A stretch of 64,000 nt of DNA from Hydrangea macrophylla (lineage: Eukaryota; Streptophyta; Magnoliopsida; Cornales; Hydrangeaceae): positions 137,244,859 through 137,308,858 of the forward strand of contig CM066988.1 in the NCBI GenBank assembly GCA_033977485.1, in the 5' to 3' direction. Of this stretch, positions 22,507-34,096 are shown one piece after another; the stretch's first letter is position 1; each line of letters starts with the position of its first letter. The notes under the pieces are model-generated. The model ran no database searches. It was not told where the DNA came from and saw only the letters and a program-made list of their open reading frames with translations. The position numbers and the translations under genes are program-made.

Positions 22507-24019
22507 AACTCATTACTAAACCGTAAACTTCATCCTTCCTTACCAAATATGAAAAAAGCTAAACATGAGTTTCAAGACCAATTATGATCACACCGGACTC
22601 TTTGACTCGACATGTGTGTATTACACATAACTTGTGGATTGTAAGGTACAACCCACGACATTTTACACAACCAAAACTCAAGCTAGTTAAACTTAGCATA
22701 TTACAAGTTCTTCAAAATATAGGTTACAAACGGGAATTGATTTAATACTAATTTATGGACATATCCACACATTCACATCTCTCGAGCCCAACCCAACGCT
22801 TCATTCATTTCCTCTCTTCGTCATGATCCGTGCCTGCGGTAGTTATTCAATAATCACAATAGAAAATAATGTTTATTTAAGCTTTCGCTTATTGGATGAG
22901 CTAATCATGTGATTGAATGAAATAAATATTCTAACGCAACAACCACTCATATAAAGCATAATTTATAGTCTTCGAACTACCAAGCAATGGTTCACACTCC
23001 GGTAATAGATTTTATTGTCCTTTACCACACTATTTTTTATCCCTTTTTTCATCCCTTTAATCCTTGCACATTCAAAGACAAGATTAGAATCACTCACCTT
23101 CTTTCGATTCCCACTCCAAACACCAAATTCGTGTTTCTATATATTTTCGGAATACCGTTCGTTACCAATTTAATTCATCACAATAAATCAAAAAAAATGA
23201 ATTTAAACTACTTAGATGTGTAAATCTTACCCTCCAAAGCTGACTGTAGCTTGAATTGATGAACAAGGTTAATTCCTAAACTCACTTGAAGTTTTTCCCT
23301 AACTCTTTTTTGGTTCGTACTGTCACGCCCCAAAGCAGCAAAAATAAAGAAGATAAAATTCTTTTTGGGTCCGTAGGCCATGCATGACTGGTGAAGTCAC
23401 TTAATTATCCACATCACACAGGTCTAAACAATAAATAACAATAAGAAGACAACCGTAAACTATCAACATCTGGCATATCATACTAAAAGATCACTATGTT
23501 ATTACAATACAACCTGTAAATAAAATGCACTAAAGTTTAGGACAACATATTTCCAATTACAAAACATAGTAAATCGTTCGAAAGACAGAGATAGAGCAGT
23601 GATAGTACATCATAATCTTCAACTGGCATAGATGTAATTGTCAGCATAGTAGTATTCCCCAGCATAGCCATCCTCAGTGGGGCCACCCTTTGCATAATCA
23701 CCCTACTGGTACAAGCCAACCTCATAGGGTTCGTTACCTGCATCCTTAGAAACAGGGTAGTCTGGACAGGGAATGTCCATGCATAAAAGGTCGTCAGCTT
23801 ATTGAAAGCTGAGTGAGTAGAAAACTAACGCAGTATCATAAGGGTGAAGTAATTACAAGTTATAGAATGACATATAAGCAATGCTACTAATAATATCTTT
23901 TCTTTATTCCAATCCATTATCAAATTACTATTGTCTTGCTACCCAAAGACTGATAATGTACTCTTGATTGAAGAACATACTCGATAGTTTAACTCTGTAG
24001 ATACATCATCATTCTGTCC

Positions 24020-24340
24020 ACCGCTTTTAAAAACATATTCACAACTCACCGCATGTCATGGACATCATGTTAGTCCGTCCCAAGCTTTTAAGAATATATT
24101 CACAACTTACCGCATTATAGAGACACAACTTTTGAATAAGGCATATCAATCTATTGCCAAGACTTAGCGACGTCTACCAGTGATCCCAGTTCACCGCCTT
24201 TTAAGAACATATTAATAGCTCACTAGCTTTTAAGAACATATCATGGATCACCTGGTCTATCTTAGGACTACTTGGTCCAGCTAACCACCTTTTAAGAACA
24301 TATAAATAACTCACCGTCTTTTAAGAACATACCATGACCA
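24020..24340. repeat. Degenerate minisatellite in solo LTR 2
   Basis: Words such as CCGCCTTTTAAGAACATATT and CACAACTCACCG recur at least seven times with spacers of varied length. Found only in this LTR copy within the window. Confidence 0.65.
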
Positions 24341-25149
24341 AGTGTCCGCCCACGCAAGATTTCCCAAACTTAACAAACCTATCTACGTTCCATACTAAAA
24401 CCGATACAAGACATTCCCATGTGGCCTGACTTCATTGAATGAAACGAGTGATAACTCGAATGGTTAACGACTACTACGTTATCTAACGTTACAAAATGTT
24501 ATATCGTTACTGTCACACCACGATGTTGTATAAATAAGAAAAGCATTTAATTTCCTTTATGGACTCGAAGGTCGTGACAGTTTGAAGGATCGATTCCATC
24601 CCAAACGTCAAATAATATAATAATTTAAATCAGAGTAAGAGCAATCAAGGCTTATAAAATTTCAAATATAATTATTACATCATATGAGTAAATCTGAAGG
24701 CACAGTCTGCCTTACAAAATATTAGTGTCTATTACATTAGTTCTTATTACAAAAATCTGATTTATAAAACAATGCAGTGATATCTAGTTTCTCTTCACAG
24801 GTAGTTATTCTAAATTTGCATAATCATATTGTCCCGCCTGATCATATCCTGAAAAACCTAGACATAAATGTCCAGGGTGCATCAACACCGTCAGCTACAA
24901 GAAGCTGGTGAGTATTAAAGACATACACTTATAATGTAAAACAGGCTTTCTTACTGTTTATGTTATACAGGTTCATTATTCAGCATATTAGAAATATAGT
25001 AATGAATTCATAATTGTAAAATAAGAAAGACATTATGATAAGATCCAATCAATGAAACAAGTGACCGTGCATGAAATAATGTAACCATCTCATCTCACCG
25101 ACTCTTTTACCTCGACTATAGAACACATTATCACAACATCCAACTTCCT

Positions 25150-25450
25150 TATTCTAGTACCTTAAAAATACTAAGGTGACCAGACTATAGTACACAGGTA
25201 CTAGGGAGTGTCCAGCTTACCTCACACTTTAGTACACGGATACCAGGGAATGTCTAGTTTGCCTCACACTATAGTACCTAATCCGCCTCAAAAATTCTGG
25301 AAAAAATCTCACTCAGTATCCAAACTCGGGTACCAGGGAGTGTCCGTAGGCGTCATACACTATATTACTACCACGGGCGCCAGGTAGTGTCCAAGTCGGC
25401 GTCACACACTATAGCACTACGGTTGCCAGGGAGTGTCCAATTTGTCACCG
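25150..25450. repeat. Minisatellite in solo LTR 3
   Basis: Repeated phrases ACACTATAGTAC, GGTACCAGGGAGTGTCC and TGCCTCACACTA recur about five or six times, unit roughly 50 bp. It occupies the position equivalent to the unrelated minisatellites of the sister LTRs. Confidence 0.7.
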
Positions 25451-25799
25451 TCGTATTTCAAAGGCACCCTAAATCCATATCAGCACCATCCTTATTAACT
25501 TGATTCAACATATCACACTATCTCTTTACTCATTTCACCCTTTCTCACACACTTTCATGTCGACTCAACCTTAATACTATCATGCATGTCAATGTCATAA
25601 ATCACAACTACAACTACTTATTACAAATTCGAATATATATACGTATCATGAAATTCAGTCATAATCATCCTTATTAAGCCAGTTCTTACAAGTAAATCTT
25701 TAAACAGTATATTTTCCAAACAGTGCTTTAAAAACTTTTAAAATTTCTTCCAAACAATTCCTTATATAAAAACATACAGAAATCAGAAAAAGGCCCAAT

Positions 25800-25930
25800 T
25801 GCGCGAGCAGGTTGCTCGAGCGAAAGGTCGCTCGCCCGGGTCACACGCGCGAGACATGTATTTTTTGAATTCCTTTTAAAAATCCAAAATAGTGAAAATT
25901 ACACATGTCGTACGAGCGGATCGCTCGCGT
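25800..25930. repeat. GC-rich palindromic words in solo LTR 3
   Basis: A cluster of self-complementary or near-palindromic words, GCTCGAGC, GCGCGAG, GGTCGCTCGC and GCGGATCGCTCGCG, stands out against AT-rich surroundings. It sits where sister LTRs have TCGA-centred decamers. Confidence 0.5.
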
Positions 25931-27004
25931 GAAAAGTTACAGAGTCGTCTTCTTTTTCCTTTTTCTTCCCTGTTTCAATTTTAAAGACTGGTTTTGACCT
26001 ATTTTGAAATTTGAATTCAAACATATCTTATGATATATGGTTCTCTTCATTTTTCCGCAAGGAACGCGAATACGCAATCGGATTAAACAAATTCAAACCG
26101 TAGCTCTCAGAATTTACGTAAAACTGAGAGGTGACGAAATATCATTTCTAATATACTTTGTTATATGAATGAATTAAGCTCTATAACTTTAACCATAACT
26201 TCTATAGATTGTAATATTTTATTATTATCTATCAAAATGAATTTTGGTTAAGTTTTAAAAAAATCATGTTTTTTAAGTTATGAACTTCAAGAACCAAAAT
26301 CATCAATGGTGTTTCACAATCCTAACTATAAAAAGCAGTAAATAAAACATGGATTACATTTCAAGTGAGTTCAAAACACTCATAATGATTGTGTTTTAAA
26401 GTATTGTTGAGAAAGAATTCAAAATAATAAACTCCAACTTCAATCTTGGTTATGGAGGTTGAGCGCGCTCTCTATCTAGAAATTCTGTAATGAACTCTCT
26501 GTATTTCTCTCTTCTTTATCTGTATTATCAGTTTGTGAACTGCAGAATGTATCTGTCAGAGTGTATGTGAGTGAGTTATATATATAACCTTAGTAACCCT
26601 TGGAGCCCAGCTCTCTCTCTCTCTCTCTCTCTCTCTCACAGTCTACAAATTCTTTACTTTTCCTATTTACTAAATTGATCATATACACAACATATATATA
26701 TACGTATATAGTTGCTATGAATTATGAGTGAAAATTGGTTTCAAGTATGGGGGCTGCTGGGAATTAGTAAGGGGACATGTGGTTGTTTGGGTAATTAGCT
26801 TATGGTCACAATTTAACACACACAATAATAGCCTTACCAAACAAGCCTAACCAAATGATTGCTTACATTAAATGGATATAAAGCATAAGTCAAGTGCTGA
26901 GATTCCCTAGATTTGCAGAAGTTCATTCGTGACGTGGATAATTTTCATTCATAAACTAGTATTTCGTGGCGCGGTGAATACTATAAAAAAATACAAAAAA
27001 ATTA

Positions 27005-29263
27005 TGACAACGTAGTAAATAATTTTCCAGTTGTATAAAAATACAGTTTGAATCAAAAGCAAATATTTTCACTGGCTTGAAAATGTTGTTTTCAAATCCA
27101 ACACAAGTATTCCTTAATTTAAAAAAACATTACGGTTTGACCCCAAACAAATATTTCCCATTAAGTAATGGAAATATTATTTTGAAATTACATTTTGTAA
27201 TTATAACACCCATAGTTGTGTTGTTGCTTCTGCATTACATTGTCATGCATGATAATGTGATGTGGCGTGTCTTATGACACATGTTTGAGTGAGTTTTGAC
27301 TCACGAGTTGATTTGGGTGTCTGTATTAGAGAACCCATTGAAACTATGGTGATTAAAGATTTGTTGTTGTGAAGTCTCTCCGAGTATGAGACGGTCACTG
27401 TGAAACATTTAAATGTTTATATGAAAATAAATGTTTATCTGTGTATTTCAATATCTGTATTATTTTCTGTTTTAGAATTTATTTCTGTTGTTAGATTTAG
27501 TATCCTGGTGAGAACGAATGAACACGCTATTAATTTGGTAGGCTAATTAGCAACTTCGGAAACGTCATATAGAAATTCACGTTTTAGCGACCAAACGAAA
27601 CTTAGTCGAAAACTTTTATAATTTTGAGGTTTCACTCGTAAAGCTTTGAATAAGCTGTATTGAAAGTTTCAGAGACTGATTAAGAGTTTGGAAAACTCGT
27701 GGGGAGGTAAACGTAATTCCCCGAGAATGTTGCCTATATATAGGAAGTGATGACTTAGGTTTTTCATAAGTTTTAACCTAATTCTAAAAGGAGGCCAAAA
27801 AGGGGGCTAGAGAGAGATTTTGAAGCTTAAAGCTTTGCGACGCCAAACGACGACCTTCCGTCAGTCTGGTTTCTCCCATATTTCATATTCGAGCTCCTCG
27901 AGGTAAGAGCTTCGTTTTGATATATGTTAGGGCTTGTTTGGCCAAGTTTTCCGAAAAGTTATTTTCTAGAATTTTTCATAAAAGTTGATAAATGGAATTT
28001 TGATCCATAGGATTTGTACTAGACGGACTTCTGCACGTTCTTTGTGCACAGGTTTTCTTTGGATCGTATTATAGGAGCGTAAATCGGAGGTGAGTGATTC
28101 AACTATGTTTTTGGAATGATTTCTTGACATGTATTCATGTTTTGTATGAATAGCATGTAATAATTCTTAGAGATATATTGTGTAGTTCATATTGGGCATT
28201 TATATTGATAAGTAGGCTCAATAGCACGGTGATATGTTTTGATTACCGCGAGCATGGTGATATGTATTTGAGCATGTTAAGTTGCTTATGTGGGTCAGAA
28301 GGAGCACGTGGTCACCGTGCCATTTTGTGGAGCCGATATAGGCATTAAGGTCGCACGATTGAAGAAAAGAATCGTGGGTCTTACCCTTTCGCGTGGACTT
28401 ATTGGCGAGGAGTCGCGGATTGGGAATATGGACGGGCACGTGAGTCTCCGGCGACTAGTATGAAATGTATAGATGTGAATGCGGACATGTTTATCATTCA
28501 TGTGCATATGTTGTTTTATTCACTAAGCTTTAGCTTAAACAAATCGAAATATGTGTGGTTATTCAAATAACCATTTCAGGTGTTAATGCTGGTGAGGACG
28601 TGGAGAAGTGAGTACGTGGTTTGAGAGTTCGCTTGGGAGGCAACTTAAATGTTAATCTTGTAGTTTTGGGATAATAGAATATTGTAATAAGAATTGGGTT
28701 GTTTTAAACCATGTTTAAATTGGTATGTTAAAATGGATTTTAAACCATTGTAATGGTTAGTAACATGTTGTAATTTTGTTGGTAATGCTTTAATACAGCT
28801 AGAATTACTTTAGACTGAGTTTGGTTGGAGTTTGGATTGAATGGTTGATCTTTGGTGGAAGATAGAAAACTTTTAAACTTGAATTTCTGCAGATTGGGCT
28901 GCTGCCAGGGGAGCAGTCGACTGAGCAGTCGACTGAACCCCTGAGTCTGTTAGGTACTGCTTCTTATTTTAGCAAAGCAGTCGACTGGACCCCTCCAGCA
29001 GTCGACTGGACCCCGCCCTCAGTCGACTGGACCCCCAGTCTCAGTCGACTGGAATTGACATTAAATCCCTGCCCACTCCCGTCGACTGAGCAGTCGACTG
29101 AACAGTCGACTGAGCAGTCGACTGAACCTCTGGTTTTAAAATGTGTTTTGTTTTCCGCTGCGTGTGTTCTTCAAACCTAATTTTGGGAACGTTAATGAAT
29201 TGGTTTAGCCTCGGTGGCGTGCCACGGACTCCGGTTCCGCTATTGTGGGACCGGGCTGTGACA
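27005..29263 (+). mobile_element. Solo LTR 4, inserted near the end of solo LTR 3
   Basis: The right end GGGCTGTGACA (29263) and the preceding GGCGTGCCACGG match the end of the solo LTR at 37964-40042. The left boundary is less certain: TGACAACG at 27005, preceded by AATTA, which recurs at 29266-29270 but two bases past the expected point. The body aligns with solo LTR 5: the CTTAGTCGAAAACT segment, the TATA box CCTATATATAGG (27733) and the GAGGTAAG motif (27901). Length is about 2.26 kb. Confidence 0.65.
28916..29128. repeat. Cluster of CAGTCGACTG palindromes in solo LTR 4
   Basis: About nine perfect copies of the 10-base palindrome CAGTCGACTG plus a partial one occur within about 210 bases, at irregular spacing and often followed by GGACCCC or AACC. 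Chance occurrence of one is about once per megabase. Confidence 0.95.
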
Positions 29264-29409
29264 TTAATTAGCAAAAATACAGGTTGTTACAGTTACAGTG
29301 TCGCATTATCTCTTTAATCAACAGTATTGCATATCAAAAGCATGAATTAGTATTTAAACTAAACAGTTCATATCATAAGCAACAGGGAATGTCAGTATTC
29401 TGTAAGTAC

Positions 29410-29525
29410 CAATTGATTGAGACTAGGATTCAATCGATTGGGGAAAAAGTAAGTTCAATCGATTGAAACCACTTTCAATCGATTGGGAAAAGTTCAATTG
29501 ATTGGAACCTTTCCAATTGATTGAG
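29410..29525. repeat. Cluster of CAATCGATTG palindromes, part 1, solo LTR 2
   Basis: Three perfect CAATCGATTG and three CAATTGATTG (one C-to-T change) within about 115 bases. The variants are what cytosine deamination of the palindrome would give. Confidence 0.93.
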
Positions 29526-29702
29526 AAGGTCATCTTCTCCCAGAACTGGGCAGAGACGCCCTGAAATTCTAGAATGCCATTTTTGTTCATTTCTTTACGT
29601 TCAAACCTCTAAAAACTTTGCACCTAAGCTACTACATGAGTTTGGGACTCATCCAAGATTAAGGAGTGTTTGGTGTGAGCTTTTGGAGCTTGCCTCCAAT
29701 GG

Positions 29703-29742
<40 letters not shown>

Positions 29743-29994
29743 CTTCTTCTCTTCTCTTATGTTCTGTAGTTCTTTTTCTTCTTGTCTCTCACAGTGTGTG
29801 TGTATATGTATGTGTGTGTGGTGTATGTGTATAGATATATGTGAGAGTGTATATATAATAAATATTTTCCCTCTCTCTAATTTGTCAAACACATATACAC
29901 ACATACTGACACAAAATATCACACATATATAGGAAAAATGGAGGGCAGGTGGCAGCTCCCTACGCAAACTTGGAGATCAAGTTCTGACCCTATT

Positions 29995-30170
29995 CAATTG
30001 ATTGACATGGGTTCAAACGATTGAGAACAAGTCGAAAAACGATCAATCGATTGAGATGGATCCAATCGATTGAGTCATGTCGGCGGCGGCTCAATCGATT
30101 GAAATGGGTTCAATCGATTGGGAAAGACATAAGGTCAATCGATTGACATGAGTCCAATTGATTGGGAAAG
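29995..30170. repeat. Cluster of CAATCGATTG palindromes, part 2, solo LTR 2
   Basis: Five perfect copies and two CAATTGATTG variants. Between parts 1 and 2 lies a CT run (about 29708-29739) and the TATA region of the LTR. Confidence 0.93.
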
Positions 30171-31382
30171 ACTTTACAGCAGCAAAAAAGGCAAACATTT
30201 TAAATCTCATATTTTTAATATATATCTGAAAATACAGGGTATTACACGTACGATCCTCCCATGGTCTTATCTTTTTTTTCTTTCTTTTTTTCCTTTGTAT
30301 TCCGCTGGTGTTAAGGGCTGAAGTCCCAACTCACACTCTAATTCTTCTTTCTTCTTCCATTTTCGATGGTATAGGGAGCATGTAGCTTATCCCTCTTATT
30401 CCTAGCTTTTCTAATGCTTCCAGGAACCTAAAGAAGTCTATCCACTTCTTTTCTTTTCTATTTCTTTTATTTCCCTCTTTTGTTTTATTCTTATCTCAGT
30501 GGAGATTATTAAAGAATGGCAGCTCATTCCTTTCCTAAAACATTCTAAAGGGTTTTAGGAAAGTCCACTAACTCCCCTTTTTTCCTACTTTTAAATAAAT
30601 CCTCACAACTTGTATTATTCACCCTTTTAACAATTCAATATCTATTGGGTCCCAAACCAATTTAAATAATGTACCCAACACATGGCCCCAATTATTTACA
30701 TACATATGAGGTTACTAAATTAACCTACCAATTATGGTAACGTGTCCAATTACGCTCTCACAAGGGTACACTCAATAAACAACATACATATTAAATACTA
30801 ACATGGGCATATTTAAATAATCAAATAAATAGACATTTAAGCATCTAAATACAAGTAAATGCAAAGAGTCCACTTTATACCCCATAGGCCACGTTTCTAC
30901 ATTTGTCCCATCCGTAATGGAACATTCATTTTGCGTCCCCCAACGAGCCCACTTATCCACGCTGGTGAGTCTGTAACCCATCTTAAATTACCATGTGGAT
31001 TCAATTAACCCACATAATGTATGTTTATGAGATTAATACCACTTTTCCCGAGAATGGGTGTTACAATGTTTGACTTCGTATATGTAAATATGCGCATAGT
31101 TAGTTATGTATGCATGTAATGAGCATCGTAGTTCCAATAAGAGATTAACATAATTTTAAGATGCAAAAAATTGACGCACAACAAGATGGTAGAGTTATAC
31201 AAGTTGAGCGAGGTCCACGATAGTGACGAATGGTAAGAAAGATGGTGGCCTTTAAGTTTTTCAGGGTAGCATGGTGGTCGTTCTTGGATGAGAATCACAA
31301 TTTCAGATATGCTTAGTGTGGCGGAGAATGTGGGGGTTCCACATTTGTTCTTTGTTAGAATCAATTAGGACCTTCTTAGAAA

Positions 31383-31566
31383 ATGTTTGTACTTTGTCAG
31401 GATCAATTTAGACATTCAAAGGAAATGTTGGTACTTTGTTCAGATCAATTTGGACCGTCAAAGAAAATGTTTGTACTTTATTGGGATCAATTTGGACCTA
31501 TAAAGGAAATATTTGTACTTTGTTATGATCAATTTGGACCTTCACAGAAAATATTTGTACTTCGTT
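31383..31566 (+). repeat. 42-bp tandem array in the right arm of the MULE
   Basis: GTACTT recurs at 31389, 31431, 31473, 31515 and 31557, an exact 42-base period. Each unit also has GATCAATTTGGACC. As 42 is 14 codons, one frame stays open through the array with a 14-residue repeat of the kind FVLCxDQFGPSKK; no start context or promoter supports translation. Confidence 0.85.
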
Positions 31567-31829
31567 AGTGTGACTCAAAGGAACTCGAATCCATTACATT
31601 TATAGCTTGTGAAAAAATAGTAAGTATACATTTATGTTTTTCACGATAGTACGATGGTGAACACTTCAATTAGTGGTTTGTTGGAGACCGGAGGAATGGC
31701 ACGCAGGGCGGTGGTGCCAATGTATGGTTATGTTGTATCTAGATACTAACAAACTCATATCCCATATTGTTTCATCTTTATGAATACAATACATGGCCCT
31801 TACATAGGCACCTTGTTATTGCCTTGGCC

Positions 31830-32413
31830 TCGCACTTCCTATTAGGAAATTGAACCACTTCTGTAGTCTACCCCCCTCTCTAGAACATACCCATGTTCTC
31901 GTTTTAACTCTACTGTCAGCATGTCTTTTTGTATTAGTTTTCCTTATACTAAATCTCATCACCTTGGCTTACATATTGTACCGCTGTTCAACTTTGGCAA
32001 TGGATTTGAATTTCATATCCGTGACTTCCGCCTCGATAAGTTTTGAAACGACATTTAATTTATCCGACCCTAAGTTCATATCAAACCCACCAAATGTGTA
32101 TTTTGTGTTTGTGTTTGAGGTTCTTCCGATGCACTCCTCTCGGTATCTAGTATCATTTTGTTAAAACCCGCTAGATGTATATTCTGTGCTAGTATTCGAC
32201 GTTCCTTCCATGTCGTCCTTTCGAGTTGCAGATATGTTTTGTTGAAAATTACTGAATGAATTTTCTGTGTCACTATTTGAGTACTCATCTCCTTGGTCGT
32301 CGTCATTGGCTGTTAAATCCATAATATCATCATTATCAAAGTCAATATAATTTGTAAAATATGAGTCACGGTCATTATGTAAATCAATGTGTGTCTATTC
32401 TATAATCCGCCAT
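31830..32413 (-). pseudogene. Remnant of a FAR1-type MULE transposase (N-terminal part)
   Basis: Read on the minus strand from an ATG at 32413. An acidic, Asp-rich leader (DFDNDDIMDL, NDDDQGDEYS) leads to MKFKSIAKVEQRYNM, then after a TAA to AKVMRFSIRKTNTKR and RTWVCSREG. This is the FAR1 DNA-binding (WRKY-GCM1 zinc finger) signature of FAR1/FHY3 proteins and their MULE transposase relatives. The catalytic MULE domain and SWIM finger are absent, so it is truncated. An early frameshift near 32385 and two stops (one near 32165, one in the FAR1 domain) also break it. Lying inside an element with 9-bp duplications, it is best read as the element's own transposase rather than a host FAR1 gene. Confidence 0.7.
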
Positions 32414-32449
32414 TGGATTAAAACCTGTAACAAAAGAATGAAATTGTTA

Positions 32450-33310
32450 ACAAATGCAATTGTACTTTTACTGCATATGTCTGGACCTTTGAATCATTTG
32501 TTTCTACTTTTTCAAAAAAAAAAATTGGACTTTCACATCTTGTTTAAAGCATGTGTTTGTACTTTTACAGAATATGTTTGGACCATTAAAGCATATGTTT
32601 CTATTTTCTCAAAAAGAATTTGGACTTTTACATCTTGTTTAAAGCATGTGTTTGTAGTTTTGCAGAATATGTTTGGACCTTTAAAGCATGTGTTTCCACT
32701 TTCTTAAAAAGAATCTGGGCTTTCATTTGTTTGAAGCACATATTTGTACTTTTATAGAGTATATTTCGACGGTTAAAGCATGTGTTTCTACTTTCATAAA
32801 ACGAATCTGAACTTTCACTTCTTGTTTAAAGCTTGGGTTTGTACTTTCTTAGGATCATGTTGTACTTTGTCAAGAATAATTTGGCCTTTCACACATTTTG
32901 ACATTCAAATGATTTCTCCGGTTGCCCAGAACATCAGTCGTTGTAGTCCAGCTAATGTATATGTGTCTGGTTGATGTTCCAGTCGATAATACAAACGTCT
33001 GGTCGACCGGGCCCACTGAAGGGTTGGTTTGGTCGATAGTCCGTTTGTTGGGGGTAGAGATCCTAACAAAGTATAATCAATTTCTGTAAATATCCAAATT
33101 GATTCCGTACAAAGTTCAAGCAGATGTTTTGAAAGTTGAAATGCTTCCCAACAAAGTACAAACATTTTCTGGAAAGGTGTAAATTGATTATGATAAAGTA
33201 CAATCATTTTTTTTTATAAAGGTCCAAATTTATCTCGATAAATACAATCATATTTTATGGTGGTCCAAATTGAATTTGAGAATATACAATCATTTTCTAA
33301 AAAGTTCCAA
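32450..33310. repeat. Right subterminal repeat array of the MULE
   Basis: Forward units (TTTGTACTTT...GTTTGGACC) run to about 32900, then a GC-richer middle (32930-33050), then reverse units (AAAGTACAAACATTTTCTGG...). This mirrors the left arm at 18480-19435. Similar TACAAA words continue towards the right end. Confidence 0.65.
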
Positions 33311-34096
33311 ATTGATTTCATAAAATATATTCACTAAAGCATAAATGTTTGCATAACATAATAGTGTTTTTTATAGCAATACTAATTACAATGATAATTT
33401 GGCATGACAAAATTTAAATAAATTTTACTGTTGTACCTATAATACCAAGAGTAGTTGTGACATTAAGTCTTTTTCTCCAAGTATTAACTTCAATTTCACT
33501 TGGAATGGTGAAAATGAGAGAGGTGAAAGTGAGGTAAAAATTCTCTGCACTTCATTAATTGCACTAGGGGAAAACATTTCTTTTCCTCGACAATTCAATT
33601 TTTTGTAAGGGTACAAACAATGATAGTGAGAGTCCAAATAATTTCCAGCAAGGGTACAAATAAAAGTCATCCAAAATTGGTGGGGACAACATGTTTTTCA
33701 TAATGTACACTCAATTTATTTGCTTTATAATGGAAATACGCATATTGTTACAATGTGTACAATATTTATTGCACAAGGTACAAACTCATCCTATTAAAGT
33801 ACAAATTATTAAATTGTGAACAACAGTTGTTACATAATGTACAACAAAAGATAACATCTTACAAAAAAATTTCTAAAAATTACAAAGTACAAATTATCCA
33901 AGGAGGCACAAAATGACACTATGAAAGTCCAAAAACTTGAGCAGGAGGTGAACCAGTAACCTTGCATTCAATGCACCTATCTCTAGCCAATCAACATCTG
34001 ACATGTGTTAAGGTGGTATGATTGACGTCAATCAAAACCACCTTGATTGACCACATAATTTCCCTATAAATAGAGATAGAAACATGATAGAGCAAT

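Larger units (their letters stand above)
24511..29291 (-). mobile_element. Solo LTR 3, inserted in solo LTR 2
   Basis: In minus orientation it starts TGTAACAACCTGTATTTTTG at 29291 and ends CGTGGTGTGACA at 24511. GTTAC is duplicated at 24506-24510 and 29292-29296. Without solo LTR 4 it is about 2.5 kb. A TATATATAA box (about 26580-26590), a 30-bp CT run (about 26608-26637), a GC-rich palindromic block and a minisatellite lie within. Confidence 0.83.
23321..30246 (-). mobile_element. Solo LTR 2, inserted in solo LTR 1
   Basis: In minus orientation it starts TGTAATACCC at 30246 and ends GGGGCGTGACA at 23321. CGTAC is duplicated at 23316-23320 and 30247-30251. Without the inner element it is about 2.1 kb. 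It carries, in element order, a CAATCGATTG cluster, a TATA (CCTATATATG near 29925), a GA run, a second CAATCGATTG cluster and a 30-bp-type minisatellite. It is colinear with the LTR at 59197-61827. Confidence 0.85.
20863..31065 (-). mobile_element. Solo LTR 1, interrupted by later insertions
   Basis: In minus orientation it starts TGTAACACCC at 31065 and ends GGGGTGTGACA at 20863. ATGTT duplications lie at 20858-20862 and 31066-31070. After subtracting the two hAT elements and the inner LTR nest, its own sequence is about 2.2 kb, the size of the other solo LTRs here. No internal gag-pol region is present. It belongs to the same TGTAAYACCC...GTGACA group as the inner LTRs, probably Ty3/gypsy. 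Confidence 0.8.
18306..34064. mobile_element. Large Mutator-like element (MULE), FAR1 type, heavily nested
   Basis: Perfect 9-bp duplications TATAAATAG flank it at 18297-18305 and 34065-34073. The left end GAAAAATTCTACAGTCAATC and the right end (minus) GGGAAATTATGTGGTCAATC are diverged inverted repeats that both continue to a shared TTGACGTCAATCAT motif. Inside each end are arrays of a 41-42-bp repeat, and a FAR1 transposase remnant lies at 31830-32413. About 10.2 kb of its 15.8 kb is a later LTR nest (20863-31065), so the element itself is about 5.5 kb. Nine-base duplications plus FAR1 point to the Mutator superfamily. No intact transposase core was found. Confidence 0.8.

Noticed and set aside
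28916..29128. CRISPR-like array of CAGTCGACTG
   Set aside because: The repeats are 10 bases, palindromic and irregularly spaced, in plant LTR DNA; no array geometry or cas genes.
29521..29967. Frames of 80-100 codons around the CT run
   Set aside because: Low-complexity translation of the microsatellite in solo LTR 2.
32387..32974. Plus-strand frames of 64-106 codons
   Set aside because: They cover the right repeat array and run opposite to the FAR1 remnant, without any recognised domain.
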